Made by a program: the position numbers and the translations under genes
Shown: one piece after another, positions 49,503 to 59,300 of the stretch
Layout of the letters: every line of letters starts with the position of its first letter
Position numbering within the stretch: the first letter of the stretch is position 1
Assembly (NCBI GenBank): GCA_964035575.1
Contig: OZ037901.1
Span: forward strand, 248,001 to 312,000
Origin: Rhynchopus sp. YZ270_cl-10
Taxonomy: Eukaryota > Euglenozoa > Diplonemea > Diplonemida > Diplonemidae
Direction of reading: 5' to 3'
DNA length: 64,000 nucleotides
Notes under the pieces: model-generated
Database searches by the model: none
Told to the model about the DNA's origin: nothing
The model's input: only the letters and a program-made list of their open reading frames with translations

Positions 49503-51371
49503 CTAAAGGTTCCTCGCCGAACGCTGGCCCCGAGGGGAACGGTCCCCTGCCCGGTTCGCTGTTCTCACCCCCGACCGTGCGCATGAGGTGTCATAGGTGT
49601 GCATGTAGTGCTTCCAAAACTCCTCCCGCAGTTCAGACCGGAACGTGTCCACCCCAGGGCGTCTCCTGTCATCTCTTCGTGGGCTTTTTGTAGGGGGCGC
49701 ACTGCCACGTGTCTTGGGAACACGTGTCCCTGAAGGGTGCATGCGATCATACAAATCCACGTCCACATGCGATGTGGGATCACCAATGAGAATTGAGGAG
49801 GCAAGCGAGTCGACTGAGGCGTTTTCAGTCCCAAAAGACTGCAGCGATGTGGTGCTGGGTTCTGGGTCGCGTTTTCTGTGTCGTCGGGGGGAGGAAGAGT
49901 GGTGCCGATGTTGCTGTTGTTGCTGCTGTGCTCTGTGGCGTGGGGAGGCTGCACGTTGCTGCTGCGGTGGAGGTGACGGCGGCCCCTGCCCCTGTCGGGC
50001 AAGCATCTCTGACATGCGCTGCTTTGCATACTCCTCCCCCATCGCTGCGAACAGCTTTGTGCCGTGCACCCGTGTTGGTGGGCCCCACCCTCCAGTGGAG
50101 GAAACAAGGGTTGACAGGTCGTCACGTTGTTCCCGTCGCTGCGGGGAGGGCTGTGCACGGTGTTCATGCGGTGCGTGGTGTGTGTGATGTGCGTGGTGTG
50201 GCTGTGCAGGGTACTGCTGGGGCGGGACCTGTGTCGGATACGGCATCTCATGCTGCACAGGAGCTGCCTGCGGAGGACTTCCCAACCTCACCACATTCGG
50301 GTAAGCACTGGCGCTGCCCGGTGTTGCACCCAGAGGCGGTGGACGGTGGGCCTGGTAGTGTGTTGTTGGGTGGTGAGAATGGTGGTGTTGGTGTTGATGA
50401 TGATGCTGGTGGTGCTGATGCTGATGGTGGTGATGATGGTGATGATGATGGTGATGATGGTGGTGGTGGTGATGGTGGTGGTGAGGCTGATGCTGATACT
50501 GATGATGGTGATGGTGATGGTGATGAGGCACCTGTTGTGAGCGCATGGCGCTTGCTTTGGCCTGCTCCATTTTTGCCTTGAAGTCCACTGTGTTCTCGAG
50601 TGAGCTTACAACGGAGGACACATTTGATGACAACACCGACTCGTTGTCGCCCACAGGTTTCACGAAGGAGGACCGCGAAGAGCCGAGGGTCATAGGAAGT
50701 GACTGACGTTTCTGCTTCTCGGGGATGATTGGCTCAAGTGGTGCCCATTGTTCTTCATCTATTGCGACGGGGACCACAACCTGTTCGGCACGTGGCTCGG
50801 GGGGTACGTATGTATTGCTGAATTTCTCGTTTAGCATGTCTTTCAATCCTCCACCGAGGTTGCTGATCACGGGGGCACCTGCTTTTTCAAGACGTGCGGA
50901 GCCGGAGAATACAAGATTGTTGTCCTCCATGATTGGGATCTCTACGTTCCATCTGTGCTTCTTGATGGTGCGGATCACATGCACGAACTCCTTGATGTCT
51001 TCGTTCACTAGGAAGCCTTGGAACTCGTTCTGCTGCAGCACGACGTCGTAGTCCTGAGCACCACCGACCACACGCAGCCAGGCACGCCTCGTGATTTTGT
51101 TTGCAGACTCCTCCTTCTGTATCCACACTTTCTCGATCATGCAGATGTGCAGGATACGACGAATCGTGCGGCTCTTAGGCTCGCAGAAGATTATCGTCTC
51201 GCCGACAACGATCACAACACGCTTCTGTGGATCTGGCGACGTGTCCAAAGTGTTTAATAAGCGGATGTAAAACATGCTGTTGTGCTGGAAGTCCTTCAGC
51301 CCAGGCGGCACTGACTGTACAAACGGCATCGGTGGGGACGAATGCAAATCCCGCGCCATTGGTTTCGCCAT
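49503..51371 (-). CDS. PH-like domain protein with a long polyhistidine tract
   Basis: A 622-residue single exon, ATG 51371, TAG 49503. Residues ~30-150 look like a PH-superfamily beta-sandwich plus terminal helix: alternating strands (RVVIVVGETIIFCEP, RTIRRILHICMIEKVWIQ, AWLRVVGG, YDVVLQQ) followed by a helix (NEDIKEFVHVIRTIKKH). PH domains bind phosphoinositides or proteins. After a Ser-rich linker, residues ~285-340 contain more than 40 histidines with scattered Gln, encoded by imperfect GAT/GGT-type repeats on the plus strand (about 50390-50530); such tracts can bind metals or drive condensation. The C-terminal half is Pro/Gln/Arg/His-rich and disordered. No membrane segment. The PH assignment rests on the strand pattern only. 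Confidence 0.65.
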   Translation of the reverse strand: MAKPMARDLHSSPPMPFVQSVPPGLKDFQHNSMFYIRLLNTLDTSPDPQKRVVIVVGETIIFCEPKSRTIRRILHICMIEKVWIQKEESANKITRRAWLRVVGGAQDYDVVLQQNEFQGFLVNEDIKEFVHVIRTIKKHRWNVEIPIMEDNNLVFSGSARLEKAGAPVISNLGGGLKDMLNEKFSNTYVPPEPRAEQVVVPVAIDEEQWAPLEPIIPEKQKRQSLPMTLGSSRSSFVKPVGDNESVLSSNVSSVVSSLENTVDFKAKMEQAKASAMRSQQVPHHHHHHHHQYQHQPHHHHHHHHHHHHHHHHHHHHQHQHHQHHHQHQHHHSHHPTTHYQAHRPPPLGATPGSASAYPNVVRLGSPPQAAPVQHEMPYPTQVPPQQYPAQPHHAHHTHHAPHEHRAQPSPQRREQRDDLSTLVSSTGGWGPPTRVHGTKLFAAMGEEYAKQRMSEMLARQGQGPPSPPPQQQRAASPRHRAQQQQQQHRHHSSSPRRHRKRDPEPSTTSLQSFGTENASVDSLASSILIGDPTSHVDVDLYDRMHPSGTRVPKTRGSAPPTKSPRRDDRRRPGVDTFRSELREEFWKHYMHTYDTSCARSGVRTANRAGDRSPRGQRSARNL

Positions 51372-51767
51372 TTTTCTATTAGCTTGACAATACTGTTCGA
51401 ATACGGGTCAGTAGGAAAACTTTGCTGTTACTGCAGACACCCGAGGTGCCGCTCCACGATATTTTGTGTAGAAGGGAGACAACACAAAGGCTGCAGCACC
51501 CCTGTGGTAGGTAGTGTAGGAGGGGAATCAGGGCAGGAGACTGAGGGAGGGTAGAGGTAAACAGAAGGGGGGAGAGGGAGATGTGTGGGGTTCACGTTGG
51601 TGTGGTGTTGTCTTTTCCTGCATTCTGTTCTTTTCTAAAAGAACAACGTTTTGTTTCCCAAACCTTCAATACAAACACATTACACTCCATTTCCACCTGT
51701 TCCCATATATTTGGTTGTCCCGTCCTTTTTTTACTCTTTTTTAAGACCCCTCGCTCTCCCCATGTTG
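51372..51767. other. Spacer between PH-like and PAN/discoidin genes
   Basis: Nothing recognised. No copy of the hairpin family seen. Confidence 0.5.
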
Positions 51768-53183
51768 CTAGCGCTGTGGCTGGGGCTGCAGTTCCTTCTC
51801 GAGAGTCGCAGCGTTTCGTGCTGGGCGGGGGCGCGGGGTTGCGAAGAAGGGGAGAGACGTGTCATCACCTTCCTGTGAGGTTCCTGCCGTCGCCTCCTCC
51901 TTGCTTTCCTCTTCTGCTTGGGCCTCGAGCCATTCCTGTGCGAGGGCAGCGACTTCATCCTCGCCGTACTTTTCTGCTAATGTGTCCAGTAGTTCCGGCA
52001 GACTGTACGCGTCGGTGTTCGTACCTGTCTCGCCTTTGAATGCAAGCTTTGAGAGTTTGTCTTTCAATTGCGCCAGTGGGTCGCGCTGACCAAACTGCGA
52101 GGCACTTGCCTCATAATGTGCGTTGCTGACAGCGTGGCGGACGATCACAGCCTTTCTGCCGAAGAGGGCCCGCCTGTCTGTGCATGCAGTCTTCAGTGCA
52201 CAGCATCGTGTCTCCTCCTCAAAAGTGTACAGCGAGCAGTGCAGGACACGCGAACACACCATCTGGCACAGGTACTCCGAGATGTCGCATGCACGCTGCA
52301 CAGTACCACCATACACCAGGTCGTTACCCTCACAGCTGATGCCATGAAAAACGTCAGCCCCGACAGGCAGGTCCGCTACTGGTATGGCTGCGCCCGGCTC
52401 TCCTCTCAGCGTCTTCAGCTCGATCTTGACAAACCTCGCATGGAACGGTGCAGGTACCTCCACTGCAACGGGGAGGTTACGTTCAAGGGGGAGAACGTCT
52501 GTGACCTCGTGCACCAAGGACCAGGTCTCGCCGTCAAGAGAATGCGACAACGCCCACTGGGTCGGGTCACGCTCGACAGCGTCGTTTGCGGTGGACACTG
52601 TGTAACGCGTCACGTCGGAGCCGGCGGCGAACTCGCATATAATCGGGCTGACGGAGAAGTCTACCCACTTTGTGTTGACGTTTTTGTCGTGGAGCTGTGC
52701 CGCACCCTCGCCTGCGGGGGATGTATCCTCCCATTCGGTTTCACATCTGAGCAGGGTTGCGCCTGCGAAGAAAAGCTCCGAGAGCTGCACGGGGCCGTAT
52801 TGGTGCTTGGGGTGCGCGGGTTTGAACTTTGGTATTGTTGCTGTTGCTGTGGGTGCGAGGTGGGTCGTGATCTTGCCGAGCATGGGGCGCGGGGTTGTGC
52901 AGGCAGACTTGAGCCAGCAGCACCCATCCTTCCAGACGGGGTTGTCCCCAAGGTCCGATGACGGGTAGTTGAAGACTGCGACCTCGCAGCCTGGGGTGCT
53001 TCGGCAGGCCTCCACACAGGCCGTGTATGTTACGCCGCAGCGCTTCTGGTACTCACCATTGATGAACAGGTCGTCACCTTTGCACTCCACATCTACGTTG
53101 ACTGTGGGCTCCTGCGTCACCTCCGCAGTGATACAGAACAACCCAAGAAGGCACGACGCCAGTGCACAACGGGGTGCGTTCAT
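51768..53183 (-). CDS. Secreted PAN/Apple and discoidin (F5/8C) domain protein
   Basis: A 471-residue single exon, ATG 53183, TAG 51768. An N-terminal hydrophobic segment (CALASCLLGLFCITAEV) followed by small residues fits a signal peptide cleaved around residue 20. Residues ~34-96 and ~285-340 are two cysteine-rich PAN/Apple-like domains with the same order, including C-x-x-x-C of the helix (TACVEACRSTPGC; YLCQMVCSRVLHC) and a paired CC near the end (DGCCWL; TRCCAL). Between them, ~135-265 resembles an F5/8 type C domain: LHDKNVNTKWVDF, a WALSHSLDGETWSLV strand and a final RFVKIEL strand. Both domain types bind carbohydrates or proteins. The C-terminal ~110 residues are charged and helical. 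No transmembrane anchor, so probably secreted or luminal, perhaps in adhesion or feeding. Confidence 0.8.
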   Translation of the reverse strand: MNAPRCALASCLLGLFCITAEVTQEPTVNVDVECKGDDLFINGEYQKRCGVTYTACVEACRSTPGCEVAVFNYPSSDLGDNPVWKDGCCWLKSACTTPRPMLGKITTHLAPTATATIPKFKPAHPKHQYGPVQLSELFFAGATLLRCETEWEDTSPAGEGAAQLHDKNVNTKWVDFSVSPIICEFAAGSDVTRYTVSTANDAVERDPTQWALSHSLDGETWSLVHEVTDVLPLERNLPVAVEVPAPFHARFVKIELKTLRGEPGAAIPVADLPVGADVFHGISCEGNDLVYGGTVQRACDISEYLCQMVCSRVLHCSLYTFEEETRCCALKTACTDRRALFGRKAVIVRHAVSNAHYEASASQFGQRDPLAQLKDKLSKLAFKGETGTNTDAYSLPELLDTLAEKYGEDEVAALAQEWLEAQAEEESKEEATAGTSQEGDDTSLPFFATPRPRPARNAATLEKELQPQPQR

Positions 53184-53898
53184 TGTTTAATGTGTTTCTC
53201 GCTGTGTTTATAAACAGTGAAAGATAGGGAAGAGGACGAAGCTATCATAGACAAAGAGATTAAAAAAGACCTTGTCATTTTTCAATCAAATGCAAAATGG
53301 AGGAGAACTGGTGTGAGGCTGGGCACATTCTAGTGGTGAACACTAAGCCGTGCAAAGAGAAGAGAAGATAATATCACAATAGAAAAAATATGGGTGGAGC
53401 GGAAAGGCTTTTTAGTTTGAAGGTACAAATTACAAAACACTACTGGTCCAAAAAAGGATCAAGTCAAGCAACCAAAGAAGTGGTTTGCATGCAAAACTGG
53501 ATGCAGTCTATAATGAAAAATATATAACAAAACGACGTGAAAGAACCATTCACCCTGAGATTCCCCCCACAGTGTGATGCCACCCTGTCGGATTAGTCAC
53601 TATGTATCTGTGCCCAAGTACATCAAGTAGTCACACCATCCCACCTACCTGTGTGAAGAGTCAACACAGCACCACGGACAAAGTAGAAAGTTCGCATTAA
53701 ACAACCAAACCTCTAACACAACCTCGATAGGTCACGTCAGCATCAACACAATTGGCGTGGTGACCAACTGGAGGTGGCAGAGCTACGTCAGGTCAGTATC
53801 AGTCACATTTGCCTTGCTGTTCATGTGTCCCCATAGAAAACGCCGACAACGTCGTGAGTCCCGATGCACGAACATACAACAAATAAGCACAAGGCAAC
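53184..53898. other. Spacer
   Basis: No supported gene. Near 53338-53360 GGTGAACACTAAGCCGTGC resembles half of a type B hairpin with the loop deleted; too weak to list as a copy. Confidence 0.45.
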
Positions 53899-54666
53899 TC
53901 ACCGTGGCAAGACAGACACGCTTGTGGGCGCAGCAAGGGGGTGGAACCCAGATAACATCTCTGCTGCAGGCCGTCTGTCTTCGTATGTTTGCGGGGTGGC
54001 CACGATCCGTCCGTCGGGTAGATCCCTTGCGTCTGTGAGACGTAGCGGGCAGTGCAGATCCTTGCCCGCCCATTGCCATTTCACATTGCAACGTGGGGGG
54101 ACGCGCGTGTCCGTTATGATCTTCTTGCGTCGGAAGTGGCAGTTGGGAAGCAGGTCTGGAAGTGGCTTCGGCTGCTCCCAGTCTGAAGGGTGGCTCGCTA
54201 GACTCATGGCGTCGAGATGCACCTTTTGCACATAACCCTCACAGGCCTCTTGTCCGGGACGTTTTATCTTGACGTATTCCTTGTGACGGAGTCGCCACCC
54301 AGGCACCTCTTCGACTATGATTAGTTCACCGTTGTCGAGAAGTGCGGGGACCTGCGTCCGCATGCCCCGTCCAATGAGCACACGGGGTGCGCCACGCCAG
54401 GGCTCCGTGAGAATATCGACCTTCATCCCACCGTCGCTGCGTCTTACAACTACACGTTCGGGTACAACGTGGCCACTGCTGGTGTCGCAGAGCTGTCCAC
54501 CTTCGCGCACCTTGGCACGATCGGGGGTGTAAGGTTTGATGCCGCCATCCAAGGCAGGGGACCGAGACGCCTTAGTGCCCGTCTTCATCTCAGCCGCCTT
54601 GATCGCATTTAAGAGACGCTTCTTCTCACTCTCGCTACTAACGTTGCGCATTCGCATTCCGCTCAT
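53899..54666 (-). CDS. Unknown basic 255-residue protein
   Basis: Frame from ATG 54666 (MSGMRMRN) to TGA at 53899; the open stretch upstream is Phe/Leu-rich and not coding-like. The first ~60 residues are charged and helical. The middle (about 95-165) has a beta-rich look (VVVRRSDGGMKVDILTE, APRVLIGRGM, ELIIVEEVPGWRLRHKEYVKI, GYVQKVHL) and could be an SH3- or Tudor-like barrel, which I cannot confirm. The final part is basic with RRKKIITD. The stop codon lies inside a strong donor consensus (CG|GTGAGT), so a further 3' exon may exist; one possible acceptor is near 53815. No family recognised. Confidence 0.6.
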   Translation of the reverse strand: MSGMRMRNVSSESEKKRLLNAIKAAEMKTGTKASRSPALDGGIKPYTPDRAKVREGGQLCDTSSGHVVPERVVVRRSDGGMKVDILTEPWRGAPRVLIGRGMRTQVPALLDNGELIIVEEVPGWRLRHKEYVKIKRPGQEACEGYVQKVHLDAMSLASHPSDWEQPKPLPDLLPNCHFRRKKIITDTRVPPRCNVKWQWAGKDLHCPLRLTDARDLPDGRIVATPQTYEDRRPAAEMLSGFHPLAAPTSVSVLPR

Positions 54667-55379
54667 CTTGCAGTGTTGCTCTGACAGATGGAGTGAGGGA
54701 GAGGGCAAGGGAAGGGTTGAAATACAAAACTGCACAATAAATAAAAAGAGTAGTCGAAATGTGCATAAACGCTTATCAGTCGCGCGCATGCAAGTTTCAC
54801 TGAACTGGGAAAGAGGTACAGTTTTTAAAAATAGTACTACAACGTACGATTCACCCCAAATACACATTATGGTACAGTGGTCACATATACGACTAGTCAT
54901 GACTTGCGAGTAAAAACGGAACGTAAAGGCTCACTCTAATTCTTATAAAAGTATATCGAGATTCATGGGTAAATGTGTGCGTCGACACCACGCTGAGGTG
55001 GTAATAGGTGGGTACACAAACCAAAAACAACACAACGCTTAATACCCATTACGACAACCATACCGGTGCGGTCCACCCCCTATTCCAACGTAACCGTGAA
55101 AACTCACAGGTCTATCCCTACGGTACATCAACCTTCAACATTTTCAAATCTAAGCTAGACAACACATCATGTGAGACACCTCCAGTTTCGACAATTTACG
55201 ACAATTCCCAACCCACCCGCGAGGATCGCAGGAATACCTGTCGAAAGGTCAGTTCAACCCCGAGACCGAAATAACCATAGCTACACGTATGATTTTGGTA
55301 CAGAGCACTTCACACCTTAGAAAACTTCAGTCGGAGCACAAAATAAGAAAAAAAGCTCGCAAGGAATTCCCGCTTGAGC
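54667..55379. other. Spacer upstream of the basic unknown gene
   Basis: A/T-moderate sequence with no domain-bearing frame, RNA gene or terminal-repeat element seen. Confidence 0.5.
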
Positions 55380-55399
55380 TTAAAGGGGGGGTGGACCTA

Positions 55400-55906
55400 T
55401 TATCCGGGTAGACCTATTATCCCTAGGATAATAGGTCCCCCTGTTTTGGAGTTAAATTTTAACTTTTTAACTTTTGGGATGGTAAAAAAATTTTTATTAA
55501 AAATTTGGGGTGGGATTCTGGCGTTCGGCCAGTTTGCGTGCTCGCTTTCATGCCGGTTTTGCCAGCGCAGGCTGCAGCAAGGCCATCTTCCTTCCTGGCG
55601 TTGCAGCTGGGGCAGAGGGTCTGAGGATGATGGTGGGGCTGGTTGGGCAGGTTGGGCTGCTTGTACTTCTGCTGCTGGGGCATCTATCTCCATCACCTCA
55701 GAGTCCGCAGGGCTGTCTGTCTGCTCCACCTCCAAGACCTTTTCCTTCACCTGCAGCAGCTCCTCCTTCACCTCGCCTTTGCGCACCTTTGCCTTGTGCG
55801 TTGAACATCGCGTCCAGGCGCTTTTTTCCCTTCGGGAGGGCTTTTGGTGGCTTTGCCGCCAAAAGCTCGCATCGTCGTCCTCAGTCTCGTCGTCTTCAAT
55901 CACCAT
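55400..55906 (-). CDS. Acidic open frame inside element IV
   Basis: About 168 residues from ATG 55906: acidic start (VIEDDETEDDD), Lys/Glu-rich helix, Pro/Ala/Gln-rich part. A 28-codon frame from ATG 55992 (MAKEKVAYRAPAALANV) ends in TGA overlapping this ATG by one base. The two frames could be one gene with a short intron or a frame shift. It runs into the element's left terminal region, so probably transposon cargo or a decayed element gene. No domain recognised. Confidence 0.35.
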   Translation of the reverse strand: MVIEDDETEDDDASFWRQSHQKPSRREKSAWTRCSTHKAKVRKGEVKEELLQVKEKVLEVEQTDSPADSEVMEIDAPAAEVQAAQPAQPAPPSSSDPLPQLQRQEGRWPCCSLRWQNRHESEHANWPNARIPPQIFNKNFFTIPKVKKLKFNSKTGGPIILGIIGLPG

Positions 55907-55951
55907 CACGGCCTCCCGGTGAGCTTCCAGAGGTTCCGCAACACGTTAGCT

Positions 55952-55999
55952 AGCGCCGCAGGCGCACGGTACGCTACTTTTTCTTTCGCCATGCTGCAT
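55952..55999 (-). repeat. GTACCGTGCGCC module, copy 4 (first block)
   Basis: Minus strand: ATGCAGCATGGCGAAA, GAAAAAGTAGCG, TACCGTGCGCCTGCGGCGC. Identity to copy 1 (11544-11597) begins earlier than in the other copies, at ATGCAGCATGGCGAAA. Lies inside element IV. Confidence 0.7.
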
Positions 56000-56399
56000 T
56001 CCCCCATTCCAGTAAAATAGAAGAAAATTGTCCCCTACGAGTAGAATTCTGTGGGGGGTAGGTGAGAGGCGGGTCGGAGCCCCCGCCCCTCACCTACCCC
56101 CACCCCAGCCCCAATCCAAAACCCAACTTACCTCCGTATGGACACGTATGTATTCTACCTTTTCAAAAATAATTCACGTCTGGATTTCCATACGTTCCAC
56201 ACGTGGAGCGTATCTCTGGTTTACAGGATTGTGCATGTTTAAGGGTAAAAAGGGGGGGAAAGAGTGACCGGGATAGCAGCGGGATAATAACAATTTTTAA
56301 TCGACTTAAAATTTGGTCTGAAAGCGAAAATCTGAAATTTTAGGGTGGATCATAGGTCCACCGTCCCTTTAACAACAGCAAGGAGTCTCCTTGCAGGAC

Positions 56400-59300
56400 A
56401 GTCAGCAAAACAACCAGTCGATAAGCACTCGATTTGTACATAACAAAACGACCCGTCTAAAAGCGTCCATTCCGTACGTAACAAAACCACCCATCAAAAA
56501 GCGTCCGTTTTGTACGCGACAAAACGACCTGTCTAAAAGCGCCCGTGTTGTACGCGACAAAACGACCCGTCTAAAAGCGTCCGTTTCGTACGCGACAAAA
56601 CGACCCGTCAAAAAGCGCCCGTGTTGTACGCGACAAAACGACCCGTCTAAAAGCGTCCGTGTTGTACGCGACAAAACGACCCGTCTAAAAGCGTCCGTTC
56701 TGTACGCGACAAAACGACCCGTATAAAAGCGCCCGTGTTGTACGCGACAAAACGACCAGTCTAAAAGCGCCCGTGTTGTACGCGACAAAACGACCTGTCT
56801 AAAAGCGTCTGTGTTGTACGCGACAAAACGACCCGTATAAAAGCGTCCGTGTTGTACGCGACAAAACGACCCGTATAAAAGCGCCCGTGTTGTACGCGAC
56901 AAAACGACCAGTCTAAAAGCGCCCGTGTTGTACGCGACAAAACGACCTGTCTAAAAGCGTCTGTGTTGTACGCGACAAAACGACCCGTATAAAAGCGCCC
57001 GTGTTGTACGCGACAAAACGACCCGTCTAAAAGCGTCCGTTCTGTACGCGACAAAACGACCCGTCTAAAAGCGTCCGTTTCGTACGCGACAAAACGACCC
57101 GTCAAAAAGCGCCCGTGTTGTACGCGACAAAACGACCTGTCTAAAAGCGTCCGTGTTGTACGCGACAAAACGACCCGTATAAAAGCGCCCGTGTTGTACG
57201 CGACAAAACGACCCGTCTAAAAGCGCCCGTGTTGTACGCGACAAAACGACCCGTATAAAAGCGCCCGTGTTGTACGCGACAAAACGACCCGTCTAAAAGC
57301 GTCCGTTCTGTACGCGACAAAACGACCCGTCTAAAAGCGTCCGTGTTGTACGCGACAAAACGACCCGTATAAAAGCGCCCGTGTTGTACGCGACAAAACG
57401 ACCCGTCTAAAAGCGTCCGTTCTGTACGCGACAAAACGACCCGTATAAAAGCGTCCGTGTTGTACGCGACAAAACGACCCGTCTAAAAGCGTCCGTGTTG
57501 TACGCGACAAAACGACCCGTCTAAAAGCGTCCGTTCTGTACGCGACAAAACGACCCGTATAAAAGCGCCCGTGTTGTACGCGACAAAACGACCCGTATAA
57601 AAGCGCCCGTGTTGTACGCGACAAAACGACCCGTCTAAAAGCGTCCGTTCTGCACGCGACAAAACCACCCGTCTAAAAGCGTCCGTTCTGTACGCGACAA
57701 AACGACCCGTCTAAAAGCGTCCGTTCTGTACGCGACAAAACGACCCGTATAAAAGCGTCCGTTCTGTACGCGACAAAACGACCCGTCTAAAAGCGTCCGT
57801 TCTGTACGCGACAAAACGACCCGTCTAAAAGCGCCCGTGTTGTACGCGACAAAACGACCCGTATAAAAGCGTCCGTTCTGTACGCGACAAAACGACCCGT
57901 CTAAAAGCGTCCGTTCTGTACGCGACAAAACGACCCGTATAAAAGCGTCCGTTCTGTACGCGACAAAACGACCCGTCTAAAAGCGTCCGTTCTGTACGCG
58001 ACAAAACGACCCGTATAAAAGCGTCCGTGTTGTACGCGACAAAACGACCCGTCTAAAAGCGTCCGTGTTGTACGCGACAAAACGACCCGTCTAAAAGCGT
58101 CCGTTCTGTACGCGACAAAACGACCCGTATAAAAGCGCCCGTGTTGTACGCGACAAAACGACCCGTATAAAAGCGCCCGTGTTGTACGCGACAAAACGAC
58201 CCGTCTAAAAGCGTCCGTTCTGCACGCGACAAAACCACCCGTCTAAAAGCGTCCGTTCTGTACGCGACAAAACGACCCGTCTAAAAGCGTCCGTTCTGTA
58301 CGCGACAAAACGACCCGTATAAAAGCGTCCGTTCTGTACGCGACAAAACGACCCGTCTAAAAGCGTCCGTTCTGTACGCGACAAAACGACCCGTCTAAAA
58401 GCGCCCGTGTTGTACGCGACAAAACGACCCGTATAAAAGCGTCCGTTCTGTACGCGACAAAACGACCCGTATAAAAGCGTCCGTGTTGTACGCGACAAAA
58501 CGACCCGTCTAAAAGCGTCCGTGTTGTACGCGACAAAACGACCCGTCTAAAAGCGTCCGTTCTGTACGCGACAAAACGACCCGTATAAAAGCGCCCGTGT
58601 TGTACGCGACAAAACGACCCGTATAAAAGCGCCCGTGTTGTACGCGACAAAACGACCCGTCTAAAAGCGTCCGTTCTGCACGCGACAAAACCACCCGTCT
58701 AAAAGCGTCCGTTCTGTACGCGACAAAACGACCCGTCTAAAAGCGTCCGTTCTGTACGCGACAAAACGACCCGTATAAAAGCGTCCGTTCTGTACGCGAC
58801 AAAACGACCCGTCTAAAAGCGTCCGTTCTGTACGCGACAAAACGACCCGTCTAAAAGCGCCCGTGTTGTACGCGACAAAACGACCCGTATAAAAGCGTCC
58901 GTTCTGTACGCGACAAAACGACCCGTCTAAAAGCGTCCGTTCTGTACGCGACAAAACGACCCGTCTAAAAGCGCCCGTGTTGTACGCGACAAAACGACCC
59001 GTATAAAAGCGTCCGTTCTGTACGCGACAAAACGACCCGTATAAAAGCGTCCGTTCTGTACGCGACAAAACGACCCGTCTAAAAGCGTCCGTGTTGTACG
59101 CGACAAAACGACCCGTCTAAAAGCGTCCGTTCTGTACGCGACAAAACGACCCGTCTAAAAGCGCCCGTGTTGTACGCGACAAAACGACCCGTCTAAAAGC
59201 GTCCGTTCTGTACGCGACAAAACGACCCGTCTAAAAGCGTCCGTTCTGTACGCGACAAAACGACCCGTATAAAAGCGCCCGTTCTGTACGCGACAAAACG

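Larger units (their letters stand above)
55384..56368. mobile_element. TTAA-flanked inverted-repeat DNA element (element IV)
   Basis: AGGGGGGGTGGACCTATTAT begins at 55384 and its near-complement (ATAGGTCCACCGTCCCT) ends at 56368. TTAA sits outside both ends (55380-55383, 56369-56372), the duplication used by piggyBac and Kolobok transposons. A palindrome GACCTATTATCC/GATAATAGGTC lies just inside the left end, and a GGGGGTAGGTGAG hairpin near 56053-56100. It carries a minus-strand Glu-rich frame (55906-55400) and a short frame beginning in the shared GTACCG module. No DDD/DDE transposase recognised. It ends only about 30 bp before the satellite array. Confidence 0.7.
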
